Of a stretch of DNA of 64,000 nucleotides, positions 1 to 8,049 are shown one piece after another. The notes below the pieces were generated by a model that worked only from the letters and a program-made list of their open reading frames with translations, did no database searches and had not been told where the DNA came from. How positions within the stretch are numbered: position 1 is the stretch's first letter; every line of letters starts with the position of its first letter. Both the position numbers and the translations under genes were made by a program. Source of the stretch: an uncultured delta proteobacterium (GTDB lineage Bacteria > Desulfobacterota > Desulfobulbia > Desulfobulbales > Desulfurivibrionaceae); contig CAIPYE010000001.1 in NCBI GenBank assembly GCA_903869265.1, positions 328,326-392,325 on the forward strand. The letters are read 5' to 3'.

Positions 1-352
1 CATCAGCGGTGTTGGCCTGATCGTAATAGTTCTTATCCTGCCTTTCATAGCGCACCCGCAAATCGCCTTTCAGAGTCAACTGATCAATAAACTCGTTGGC
101 CAAGGCAACCTTGCTGCTCCCGCTAGCACTGCCGCCGTTTTTCTTGACTTCTTCCTCGACCTTGGCCGCCACCTTCTTATCCACCATGGCCCCAAGAGCA
201 TCGATGTGCTCCTGCTGGGAAGCGACCTTGTTGCGCAGGAACTCAAGCTCCTGCAAAATCTGCTCATCGCTCATACCTGCGCCGGCCAAAGCCGCCGCAG
301 GCAGGGTGAGACAAAGGCCCAATGCTGCTACCGCTGATAATACCTTCCTCAT
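1..352 (-). CDS. putative phosphate-type outer-membrane porin, N-terminal part only
   Basis: The gene reads leftward and runs off the window edge, so only about 117 residues are seen. The start ATG ends at 352 and follows a GGAGAAAGGAGAAAG purine-rich ribosome binding site. Residues 1-24 form a signal peptide (MRKVLSAVAALGLCLTLPAAALAG). Next comes a short coiled-coil-like stretch (EELEFLRNKVASQQEHIDAL), a linker rich in Lys, Ser and Gly, and then LKGDLRVRYERQ, which looks like a first beta strand. This layout is typical of proteobacterial trimeric porins with an N-terminal coiled coil. The divergent neighbour pstS and the Pho-box-like repeats facing this gene suggest a phosphate or polyphosphate channel (OprP/OprO-like), but substrate specificity is inference. 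Confidence 0.7.
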   Translation of the reverse strand, partial: MRKVLSAVAALGLCLTLPAAALAGAGMSDEQILQELEFLRNKVASQQEHIDALGAMVDKKVAAKVEEEVKKNGGSASGSSKVALANEFIDQLTLKGDLRVRYERQDKNYYDQANTAD

Positions 353-489
353 GTCTTTCTCCTTTCTCCGTAACGTTTATAAAAATTGCTTCGTAACAAT
401 AGGGAAATGGAAGGAAGCAAAGTTCCAGCCATCGCCGCATCCGAAATGTTACGGAGAGCCTACCGGGGGAGTATTAGAGAGAGATCATC

Positions 490-521
490 CTATGGTTAAA
501 AACAAATTAAATAAAGGTTAG
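490..521 (-). promoter_or_regulatory. Pho-box-like 11-bp direct repeats facing the porin gene
   Basis: Read on the minus strand, the pentamers CTAAC, TTAAT and TTAAC start exactly 11 bp apart (plus-strand GTTAG 517-521, ATTAA 506-510, GTTAA 495-499). An 11-bp direct-repeat period is the hallmark of PhoB-family operators. The pattern mirrors the one in front of pstS on the other strand. No strong -10 hexamer is seen downstream, so the promoter itself is uncertain. Confidence 0.5.
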
Positions 522-573
522 CAAAACGAGGGGATAAATTCGAGCTTGTGGCGAGTTATCTTCTGTTCATCTC

Positions 574-616
574 CTAACAAAATCCTAATAAAATTCTAAC
601 AATCTGGCAGCATAGT
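574..616 (+). promoter_or_regulatory. Pho-box-like repeats and -10 element of the pst operon
   Basis: Three near-identical 11-mers begin with CTAAC at 574, CTAAT at 585 and CTAAC at 596, a perfect 11-bp period on one helical face. A -10-like CATAGT lies at 611-616, and no -35 hexamer is needed because PhoB-family operators normally replace it. The pstS start codon is about 70 bp downstream. The operator identity is inferred from period, position and the adjacent phoB gene. Confidence 0.7.
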
Positions 617-688
617 GTGGGGCAGATGCACTGAGCAGATCACAAACCGGCATAAGCCATCTGTAACTTCACTTAGGGAGAGACAAAC

Positions 689-1684
689 ATGACGATGCAC
701 AAAAGTTTTTTCACCAGTGTCACCAAGGCTGCCTTGGCAGGCTGCCTGGTCGCGGTCACCGCCACCAGCGTTTTTGCCAACCCCATCACCGTGGACCCGA
801 AAACCCCAGTCTATAAGAAAGTGAGCGGGGTTTCCGGCAACCTCGACAGTATCGGTTCGGACACCCTGAACAATCTGATGACTTATTGGGCAGAAGGGTT
901 CCGCAAGGAATACCCCAATGTCCGCATCCAGATCGAGGGCAAGGGCTCAAGCACCGCTCCGCCCGCCCTCATTTCCGGCACCTCCCAGCTCGGCCCCATG
1001 TCCCGGGAGATGAAATCCGAAGAGATCGATGCCTTTACCAAGAAATACGGATATGCTCCGACCAAAATCGGCGTGGCCTTCGACTCCCTGGGCGTCTTTG
1101 TAAATAAAGACAACCCGATCAAAGAATTGAGCCTGCCCCAGGTTGACGCTATCTTTTCCAAAACCCGAAAGGGCGGCATGTCCGAGGAGATCACCACCTG
1201 GGGCCAGTTGGGCCTTACCGGTCCCTGGCAGCAAGCCCCCATCAGCCTCTTCGGCCGTAACTCCGCCTCCGGCACCTATGGCTATTTCAAGGAACACGCC
1301 CTGTTCAAAGGCGACTATAAGGATACCGTCAAGGAACAGCCAGGCTCTGCTTCGGTGGTCATGGGTGTCACCGAGGATCGCAACGGCATCGGCTACTCCG
1401 GCATCGGCTACAAGACCTCTGGGGTCAAGGCCCTGGCCCTGAGCAAGAAAACCGGAGAAAAAGCACATGAAGCCAACTACGAGAACGTGCTGAACGGCAG
1501 TTACCCGCTTTCCAGAACCCTGTACATCTATGTGGCCAAAGCGCCGAACAAGCCGCTGCCCACCGAAATCTCCGAGTTCCTCAAGTATGTGCTTTCCAAA
1601 TCCGGCCAGGAAATCGTAATTAAAGACGGGTTTCTGCCCCTGACCCATGAAGTCCTTGAAAAAGAGCTGGCTAAACTCAAGTAA
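689..1684 (+). CDS. pstS: phosphate ABC transporter substrate-binding protein PstS
   Basis: This periplasmic protein captures inorganic phosphate and delivers it to the PstCAB transporter. The 331-residue product has a signal peptide ending near AxA-type residues 28-30 (VFA). Recognisable phosphate-ligand loops are IGSDTL (55-60), [11 protein letters not shown] (about 97-107) and [10 protein letters not shown] (about 190). The start ATG at 689 has GGGAG 8 nt upstream. A second ATG two codons later is possible. It is the first gene of pstSCAB-phoU-phoB, behind a Pho-box-like array. A strong stem-loop after the stop codon may let PstS be made in excess over the membrane subunits. Confidence 0.95.
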   Translation: MTMHKSFFTSVTKAALAGCLVAVTATSVFANPITVDPKTPVYKKVSGVSGNLDSIGSDTLNNLMTYWAEGFRKEYPNVRIQIEGKGSSTAPPALISGTSQLGPMSREMKSEEIDAFTKKYGYAPTKIGVAFDSLGVFVNKDNPIKELSLPQVDAIFSKTRKGGMSEEITTWGQLGLTGPWQQAPISLFGRNSASGTYGYFKEHALFKGDYKDTVKEQPGSASVVMGVTEDRNGIGYSGIGYKTSGVKALALSKKTGEKAHEANYENVLNGSYPLSRTLYIYVAKAPNKPLPTEISEFLKYVLSKSGQEIVIKDGFLPLTHEVLEKELAKLK

Positions 1685-1723
1685 TCCCCACCGGCCATGG
1701 CCGGACACAAGTTCACCTCCCCG

Positions 1724-1767
1724 GCCCCCGGGAAGACCTGCCCGTCGGCGTTGGTCTTCCCGGGGGC
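1724..1767 (+). terminator. strong stem-loop between pstS and pstC
   Basis: A perfect 15-bp inverted repeat (GCCCCCGGGAAGACC at 1724-1738 and its complement at 1753-1767) encloses a 14-nt loop. Only a short, mixed pyrimidine stretch (TTCCTC) follows, not a clean T tract. It is therefore more likely an attenuator, partial terminator or 3'-end stabiliser of pstS mRNA than a full operon terminator. Confidence 0.7.
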
Positions 1768-1821
1768 TTCCTCAGTAGATGCACTTTCCGCGGCATGACC
1801 CAGGACAGCAAGGACCACCCC

Positions 1822-4041
1822 ATGCAGAAACTCGACAAACAATTCATCAAGAAAGTCCGCAGGCAGGATCGCATGGCCACCCGCGCCATCACCTGTGGCG
1901 GCCTGCTGGTCATCGCCAGCGTCATCGCCATCCTGGTCCTGATCGTCCGGGTGGCCTTGCCGCTTTTTCAGCCGGCCAGCGCCGAAATCATCCACCGCGT
2001 GTCGATCAAACCCGGACACGCCCCTGTTCTTGCCGTGGGGATGGACGACACCCAGGAGGTGGGCTTTACCCTGGACAACACCGGCCTTTTTTCCTTTTAC
2101 AATCTCGCCTCCGGCAAGGATTTTTTCAACGCCCCCGCCTCAACCCGGAAGGCAAAGGTGCAATCCGTCGAGAGCAACAAGAACAACGTCTTCGCCATTC
2201 TCTGGGAGGACAACAGCGTGACCGTCTCCCAGGTGGACTTTCGACTGCTCTATGACCAGGGCGGCCAAAGGACCATCCAGCCGGAAATCACCCAGCTGGG
2301 CGAATATCCGGCCCGCCGCTATCCGGCCCCGGTCAAGAGCATGATGGTCCGCGCCCACGAAGGACGGTTGACAGAGGTGGCGCTCCTGGCAAACAACCGC
2401 TTCCAGATAGACCATGAGGTCGTCACCACCGATCTCTTTGACAACCAGAAAAAAGAAACGTTCTCTTTCCTGATCGCAGAGGAGCTGCCCGGCAGAATTT
2501 CCGCCTTCACCCTGGACGAAAAAGGCGCCACTCTGTATGCCGGCACCGATAGCGGCAGCCTGTTGCGGTGGGATCTGAGGGAAAACGAGGCAGCCACACG
2601 CACCGACAATGTGGTGGCCGTATCGGGAGATAAGCCCATCACCGCCCTGGCCATGGTTTTTGGCGATATCTCCGTGGCGGTGGGCGATGCCGAGGGTGGC
2701 CTTGCCACCTGGAGCGAGGTTTGGACCGGGGAAGGAGAAGGCAGGGAGCAGAGGCTCCGCAAAACCCATACCCTGACCAGCCACCAGACCTCGGTGGAGA
2801 GCATCATTCCCACCCGCCGCTCCAAGTCCCTGATCAGCCTTGGCGCCGACGGCAGAGCCCATTTCGACCACATGACCAGCGAGAACCACCTGCTAAGCCT
2901 TGCCCCGGCCCTGGACATGGTGGGCATTTCCGACCAGGGCAACGGCCTGATCGGTCTTGATGCGGACAATCTTACCGTCTGGAAGATCGATGCCCCGCAC
3001 CCGGAAATCAGCTTAAAAACCCTGTTCGGCAAGGTCTGGTACGAAAGTTACGACAAGCCGGAATATGTCTGGCAGTCCTCGTCCGCCTCCGACGATTTTG
3101 AACCGAAACTCAGCCTTATCCCGCTGCTGTTCGGCACCATCAAGGGGACTCTATACGCCATGGTCTTTGCCGTGCCGCTTGCCATCTTCGGCGCGGTCTA
3201 CACCAGCCAGTTCAGCACCCCCACCTTTAAAAAGACCATCAAACCGGTGGTGGAGATCATGGCCTCGATCCCCTCGGTGGTCATCGGCTTCCTCATCGCC
3301 CTCTGGCTGGCGCCCATCGTGGAAAAGGGTATTCTCACCGTGATTCTGTCCGTGCTTTTCCTGCCGCTGATCTTTGTCGGGATCATGGCCGCACTCAGGC
3401 CTTTCTATAAAACACCTACCCTGCAGAACTTCTGCAACGGCCATGAATTTCTCCTGCTGATTCCGGTTATCCTTTTGGCCACGGGCTTGGCCATGGGGAT
3501 CGCCCCCACCGTGGAACACCTGCTCTTTGCCGGCAACTTCAAGCAATGGCTCTACAACGACCTGGGGTTACGCTATGACCAGCGCAACTGCATCATCATC
3601 GCCTTCGGCCTTGGCATTGCCGTAATCCCCATCATCTTTTCCATCACCGAGGATGCCATTTCCAACATCCCGCCCAGCCTCACCGCTGCCTCCCTGGCCT
3701 TGGGCGCCAGCCGCTGGCAGACGATCTGGCGGGTAGTCCTGCCCTCGGCCAGCCCCGGCATCTTTGCCGCGATCATGATCGGCTTTGGCCGGGCAGTGGG
3801 GGAAACCATGATCGTGCTAATGGCCACCGGCAACACCCCCATCCTCGACTGGTCGATCTTCAACGGCATGCGGACCCTGTCGGCCAACATCGCCGTGGAG
3901 ATTCCGGAAGCGCCCATGGGCGGCACCCTGTACCGGGTGCTGTTCCTCTGCGCCTCCATGCTTTTCACCCTGACCTTTCTGGTAAATACCGGGGCGGAGC
4001 TGGTCCGCGAGCGGTTGCGCAAAAAATATGGCCGTTACTAA
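1822..4041 (+). CDS. pstC: phosphate ABC transporter permease PstC, long form
   Basis: Inner-membrane permease subunit of the high-affinity phosphate transporter. The start at 1822 is preferred because AAGGA lies 7 nt upstream. An in-frame ATG at 1795 lacks a binding site. At 739 residues it is more than twice the size of E. coli PstC. After a first membrane segment (about 25-45) there is a roughly 350-residue extracytoplasmic region with repeated beta-rich, propeller-like stretches. A six-helix permease domain follows, with an EAA-type loop (ALGASRWQTIWRVVLPSASPG). The same long form is known in Pseudomonas and relatives. The role of the extra domain is not evident from sequence. pstA follows 15 nt downstream. 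Confidence 0.93.
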   Translation: MQKLDKQFIKKVRRQDRMATRAITCGGLLVIASVIAILVLIVRVALPLFQPASAEIIHRVSIKPGHAPVLAVGMDDTQEVGFTLDNTGLFSFYNLASGKDFFNAPASTRKAKVQSVESNKNNVFAILWEDNSVTVSQVDFRLLYDQGGQRTIQPEITQLGEYPARRYPAPVKSMMVRAHEGRLTEVALLANNRFQIDHEVVTTDLFDNQKKETFSFLIAEELPGRISAFTLDEKGATLYAGTDSGSLLRWDLRENEAATRTDNVVAVSGDKPITALAMVFGDISVAVGDAEGGLATWSEVWTGEGEGREQRLRKTHTLTSHQTSVESIIPTRRSKSLISLGADGRAHFDHMTSENHLLSLAPALDMVGISDQGNGLIGLDADNLTVWKIDAPHPEISLKTLFGKVWYESYDKPEYVWQSSSASDDFEPKLSLIPLLFGTIKGTLYAMVFAVPLAIFGAVYTSQFSTPTFKKTIKPVVEIMASIPSVVIGFLIALWLAPIVEKGILTVILSVLFLPLIFVGIMAALRPFYKTPTLQNFCNGHEFLLLIPVILLATGLAMGIAPTVEHLLFAGNFKQWLYNDLGLRYDQRNCIIIAFGLGIAVIPIIFSITEDAISNIPPSLTAASLALGASRWQTIWRVVLPSASPGIFAAIMIGFGRAVGETMIVLMATGNTPILDWSIFNGMRTLSANIAVEIPEAPMGGTLYRVLFLCASMLFTLTFLVNTGAELVRERLRKKYGRY

Positions 4042-4056
4042 CCTGGAGAAAAGATC

Positions 4057-5649
4057 ATGACCAAAAAATTCTGGCGGCAGGGAGAGCCATTCGTCTGGGC
4101 CACGGGCCTTGCCCTTTCCCTGATCCTGTTTTTAACCCTGCTGCTGTTCTATGTGGTGCTGGACAACGGTCTTGCCGTGTTCTGGCCCAAGAAGGTCGCC
4201 TTGGCAACCCTGAGCGATGGCCGACATCTGCTTGGCGAAATTGTCCAGGAAGAGACCATTCCCCACACCGAAAAGAAACGGCTCCAGTTCAAGATCGGCA
4301 ACCGGGATCTCTACGGCCTCGATTTCAAATGGGTTGATTCCAGCGAAATCACCAGCCTCAGCTATCCGGAAAACATCTATGTGCTGGAACGCCTTGAATT
4401 CGGCAATTTTTATGGCTATCTGAGCGAGCTTGAGGTCAAGGGGATTGCTCCGCCTGCCAGCGGCTCAAACAGCCTGCGCCTGACCATTGACGCCCTCGAC
4501 TCACGGAAGAAAGAGGTCAACCTCCTGGGCAAAAAAATCGCCAACCTCAACCGACGGGTGGAGTTGATCGACCGTCGGTTGGCCACAGGCCGTTACAACA
4601 AGGAGGAAAACACCCCCGCCCTTGCCGCCCTCAAAGGCGAAAAACAGGGGCTCAAAACTGAGTTTGAAGCGCTGGTAAGCATTCTCAGCCAGAAGGCTGC
4701 CGCCCTTTCCACCAATCAGGCGATCTTCACTGATGCCAATGGTCGGACCAAAGCCATAGCCCTTGCCAACATTGTCCGCAACTACCAGCCAAACACCATG
4801 TCGTTTCTCGCCAAATGCGGCTATTACCTGGAGCGGCTGCGGGAACTTTTCTTTGACGACCCGCGGGAATCCAATACCGAGGGCGGGTTGTTCCCCGCCA
4901 TCTTCGGCACCATCATGCTGATCTTTCTCATGAGTATCCTCTCCTTTCCCCTGGGGGTGCTGGCCGGCATTTATTTGCGCGAATACGCCAAAGACGACTG
5001 GCTGGTGAAGATGGTCCGCATCGCGGTCAACAACCTGGCCGGTATTCCCTCCATCGTTTACGGCATCTTCGGGTTGGGCTTTTTTGTCTACGGGATCGGC
5101 GGCAGCATCGATCGGTTCTTTTTCCCTGAACGGTTTCCTACCCCCACCTTCGGCACCGGCGGCATTCTCTGGGCCAGCCTTACCCTGGGTCTGCTCACCG
5201 TGCCGGTGGTGATCGTAGCCACGGAAGAGGCGTTGGGCTCGATCCCCCCCGGCATCCGGGAAGGCTCGCAGGCTCTGGCCGCCACCAAGCTCCAGACCCT
5301 GACCAGAATCCTGTTGCCCATGGCCTCCCCCGGCATCCTCACCGGCTTTATCCTGGCCATGGCCAGGGCCGCAGGCGAGGTCGCGCCCTTAATGATCACC
5401 GGGGTGGTCAAGCTGGCCCCGTCCCTGCCCCTGGACGGGCTCTTCCCCTATCTGCACCTGGACCGGAAATTCATGCACCTGGGGTTTCACATCTACGACA
5501 TCGGCTTTCAATCCCCCAACGTGGAGGCGGCCAAGCCCATGGTCTATGTCACCACCCTCCTGTTGATCCTGATCGTGCTGGCCATGACCAGCACGGCCAT
5601 CTATCTGCGCAACAAGATGCGACAACGCCACTCCGTGGTCGATGTGTGA
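4057..5649 (+). CDS. pstA: phosphate ABC transporter permease PstA, long form
   Basis: Second membrane subunit of the Pst transporter, 530 residues. Like its partner PstC it has an extra N-terminal part: one membrane helix (about 14-38), an extracytoplasmic domain of about 200 residues resembling the DUF3333 region of long PstA proteins, and a charged coiled-coil-like segment (around 145-200). The C-terminal half is the transport domain, with several hydrophobic helices and the EAA loop (EEALGSIPPGIREGSQAL ... LPMASPGI). A GGAGAAA motif precedes the ATG. The gene sits between pstC and pstB with gaps of 15 and 12 nt, so the three are surely cotranscribed. Confidence 0.93.
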   Translation: MTKKFWRQGEPFVWATGLALSLILFLTLLLFYVVLDNGLAVFWPKKVALATLSDGRHLLGEIVQEETIPHTEKKRLQFKIGNRDLYGLDFKWVDSSEITSLSYPENIYVLERLEFGNFYGYLSELEVKGIAPPASGSNSLRLTIDALDSRKKEVNLLGKKIANLNRRVELIDRRLATGRYNKEENTPALAALKGEKQGLKTEFEALVSILSQKAAALSTNQAIFTDANGRTKAIALANIVRNYQPNTMSFLAKCGYYLERLRELFFDDPRESNTEGGLFPAIFGTIMLIFLMSILSFPLGVLAGIYLREYAKDDWLVKMVRIAVNNLAGIPSIVYGIFGLGFFVYGIGGSIDRFFFPERFPTPTFGTGGILWASLTLGLLTVPVVIVATEEALGSIPPGIREGSQALAATKLQTLTRILLPMASPGILTGFILAMARAAGEVAPLMITGVVKLAPSLPLDGLFPYLHLDRKFMHLGFHIYDIGFQSPNVEAAKPMVYVTTLLLILIVLAMTSTAIYLRNKMRQRHSVVDV

Positions 5650-5661
5650 TAAGGAGAAACA

Positions 5662-6450
5662 ATGCAAACGACCGACACCGCCATAATTCAGATAGATAAC
5701 CCGCAGGTTGAAATAGAGAACCTGAACCTCTATTATGGGACAAGCCAGGCGCTCGACAACCTGACCTTCGGGATTGCCGGCCAGCAAGTAACCGCCCTGA
5801 TCGGCCCTTCCGGCTGCGGCAAATCCACCCTGCTCCGCTGCATCAACCGGATGAACGATCTGGTCGACGGCTTGCGCATCGAGGGGGCCATAAAGATCAA
5901 CGGGGAAAACATCAACGACCCGAACCTGGATGTGATTGAACTGCGACGCAAGGTGGGCATGGTCTTCCAGAAATGGAACCCCTTCCCCAAGTCCATCTAC
6001 GAGAACATCGTCTACGGCCTCAGGATCGCAGGCATCCACGACAAAAACGTGCTCGACGAGTCGGCAGAAAAATGCCTGAAACGGGCCGCTCTCTGGGACG
6101 AGGTCAAGGATCGGCTACACCAGTCGGCCATGGGCCTTTCCGGCGGCCAGATGCAACGGCTCTGCATCGCCAGGGCCATTGCCGTGAGCCCGGAGATCAT
6201 CCTCATGGACGAGCCCTGCTCGGCCTTGGATCCGCGCTCTACTTCCCGGATCGAGGATCTTATCCGCGAATTGCGGGGGGAGTACACCATCATCATCGTC
6301 ACCCACAACATGCAACAGGCGGCGCGCATCTCCGATTACACCGCGTACATGTATCTCGGGGAGCTGATCGAATACGGACCGACACAGACGGTGTTCACCA
6401 TGCCGGAGAAAAAGGAAACCGAGGACTACATTACCGGCCGATTCGGTTGA
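5662..6450 (+). CDS. pstB: phosphate ABC transporter ATP-binding protein PstB
   Basis: Cytoplasmic ATPase that powers the PstCA permease. The 262-residue product shows Walker [10 protein letters not shown] (about 49-57), the Q-loop region [16 protein letters not shown], the ABC signature LSGGQ (about 157), Walker B IILMDEP and the switch histidine in IIVTHNM. Length and motif order are normal for PstB. The KWNPFP variant of the usual KPNPFP is a minor peculiarity. It starts 12 nt after pstA with AAGGAG at 5651-5656. A gap of 135 bp holding a REP-like repeat separates it from phoU. Confidence 0.96.
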   Translation: MQTTDTAIIQIDNPQVEIENLNLYYGTSQALDNLTFGIAGQQVTALIGPSGCGKSTLLRCINRMNDLVDGLRIEGAIKINGENINDPNLDVIELRRKVGMVFQKWNPFPKSIYENIVYGLRIAGIHDKNVLDESAEKCLKRAALWDEVKDRLHQSAMGLSGGQMQRLCIARAIAVSPEIILMDEPCSALDPRSTSRIEDLIRELRGEYTIIIVTHNMQQAARISDYTAYMYLGELIEYGPTQTVFTMPEKKETEDYITGRFG

Positions 6451-6493
6451 TCAAGGTGGGGCAAAAGCAAACGAATAGATATCCCTATAAATA

Positions 6494-6563
6494 CCGTTCG
6501 CGGTGAGCCTGTCGAACCGCAGCTTCCGCCTTAATAGGCCTTTGACAAACTCAGGCCGAACGG
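6494..6563. repeat. REP-like dispersed palindromic repeat, copy 1
   Basis: CCGTTCGCGGTGAGCCTGTC at 6494-6513 is followed about 40 bp later by an imperfect inverted partner (TTTGACAAACTCAGGCCGAA and CGG, 6541-6563). Related copies lie at 31386-31457 and 63815-63875. All three are intergenic. Such TGAGCCTGTCGAA palindromes are dispersed in many proteobacterial genomes. Here it separates pstB from phoU and may act on mRNA ends. Confidence 0.7.
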
Positions 6564-6585
6564 ATTATGAGAAGGAGAACCCCTT

Positions 6586-7269
6586 ATGGCTAAAAATATC
6601 CAAACAGAAAGAGAAAAGCTCAAAAACCAGCTCGTCTACCTCGGCACGGCGGTGCAGGAAAACCTGCAGAAAGCGGTTAAGTCCCTGTGGGAGAAAAATC
6701 CCGAAATGGCCCGCCAGGTTATCAAGCAGGACAAGAATGAAATCGACACCTTCGAGATCAATGTGGAGGAGGAATGTTTGCGTTTGCTCGCCCTGCACCA
6801 GCCCGTGGCCGGCGACCTGCGTTTCATCGTCACGGTACTCAAGATCAACAACGACCTGGAACGCATCGGCGACCTGGCCGCCAAGATCGCGGACAAGGTC
6901 CTCCTGCTCCACGACATTGACCCGGTCCGTTTTGCCTCCGAGGGCATGCAAATTCCGGAGATGTTCAACTCCATGTTTGCAAAAACCATCTGCATGTTCC
7001 AGAACACCATGGAAGCCTTTATCAACGAGGATACCAATCTGGCCTACAAGGTCTGCTTGATGGACAACGATGTGGACCGGGACAAGGCGTGCATCCGCGC
7101 CGAGATGGAGGAGATCATCATGCATGATCCGGCCCAGCAGGTCTATCTGGCCAAGCTGATCAGCGTAGCGAGAAGCATGGAACGCATCGCCGATCACTGC
7201 ACCAATATCTGCGAAGACATTATTTATATGGCGCAGGGCAGAATTGTCCGCCATCATATAACGCAATAG
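6586..7269 (+). CDS. phoU: phosphate signalling regulator PhoU
   Basis: Cytoplasmic helical protein that links the state of the Pst transporter to the Pho two-component system and damps uptake when phosphate is plentiful. The 227-residue product has the two expected three-helix PhoU domains. Each carries its acidic metal-binding motif: LERIGDLAAKIAD (about 87-99) and MERIADHCTNICED (about 199-212). AGAAGGAGAA precedes the ATG. The gene is between pstB (135 bp upstream) and phoB (41 bp downstream), the usual order for this operon. Confidence 0.94.
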   Translation: MAKNIQTEREKLKNQLVYLGTAVQENLQKAVKSLWEKNPEMARQVIKQDKNEIDTFEINVEEECLRLLALHQPVAGDLRFIVTVLKINNDLERIGDLAAKIADKVLLLHDIDPVRFASEGMQIPEMFNSMFAKTICMFQNTMEAFINEDTNLAYKVCLMDNDVDRDKACIRAEMEEIIMHDPAQQVYLAKLISVARSMERIADHCTNICEDIIYMAQGRIVRHHITQ

Positions 7270-7310
7270 CCTTACGGAAATGCCGCCGTCATACTGCTCA
7301 GGAGAACACA

Positions 7311-8012
7311 ATGGCCAGAGAAACCATCCTTGTCGTGGAAGACGATGAAAACATCCAGCAGCTGGTAGGCTATAACCTGGCCAAGGCCGGGTTCCACGTG
7401 ATCTATGCCGACAACGGGGAACAGGCGCTCAGCGTCATTAAACGGGAGAAACCGGAGCTGATCGTCCTGGACCTCATGCTGCCCGGCCTCAGCGGCTTTG
7501 AGGTCTGCAAGCTGGTGCGCAAGGATCCGAAGAGCAAGAACCTGCCCATTGTCATGCTCACCGCCAAGAGCGAGGAAAACGACATGGCCGCGGGTCTCGA
7601 TCTCGGAGCGGACGATTACATCACCAAGCCCTTCAGCCCGAAAATCCTCATCTCCCGGATCAAGGCTGCCCTGCGCCGCAAGGAGGGGTTGAGCGAAGAA
7701 GGGGGTGGGACCAAGAAAAACGGACCGCTCACCATCCACGGAATCGCCATTGACCCCAACCGCTATGAGGTGCTGGTGGGGGACGAAGCCATCACTCTGA
7801 CCGTCACCGAATTCAGCATTCTTGAACTCCTGGCCCGACGGCCAGGCTGGGTCTTCAACCGCCAGCAAATCATCGACGGAGTCCGGGGCTATGACTATGT
7901 CATCACACCCCGCGCTGTGGACGTGCAGGTGTTCGGGCTCAGAAAAAAACTGGGCGAGGCGGGCAAATACATCGAAACCGTTCGCGGTATCGGCTACCGG
8001 ATGCAGGGCTAG
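7311..8012 (+). CDS. phoB: PhoB-type phosphate regulon response regulator
   Basis: OmpR/PhoB-class transcription factor of 233 residues. The receiver domain (about 4-120) has the acidic pair EDDE, the phospho-acceptor Asp in LIVLDLMLPG, the conserved Thr/Ser in MLTAKSE and the Lys in TKPFSP. The C-terminal winged helix (about 135-232) ends with the family pattern RAVDVQVFGLRKKLG ... ETVRGIGYRM. AGGAGA precedes the ATG. It likely binds the 11-bp repeats at 490-521, 574-616 and near 9.8 kb. No phoR kinase gene follows, so its kinase must be encoded elsewhere. Confidence 0.9.
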   Translation: MARETILVVEDDENIQQLVGYNLAKAGFHVIYADNGEQALSVIKREKPELIVLDLMLPGLSGFEVCKLVRKDPKSKNLPIVMLTAKSEENDMAAGLDLGADDYITKPFSPKILISRIKAALRRKEGLSEEGGGTKKNGPLTIHGIAIDPNRYEVLVGDEAITLTVTEFSILELLARRPGWVFNRQQIIDGVRGYDYVITPRAVDVQVFGLRKKLGEAGKYIETVRGIGYRMQG

Positions 8013-8049
8013 CTGGACTCGGAGCGAATCGGCTCAAAATTCTTCCTCT

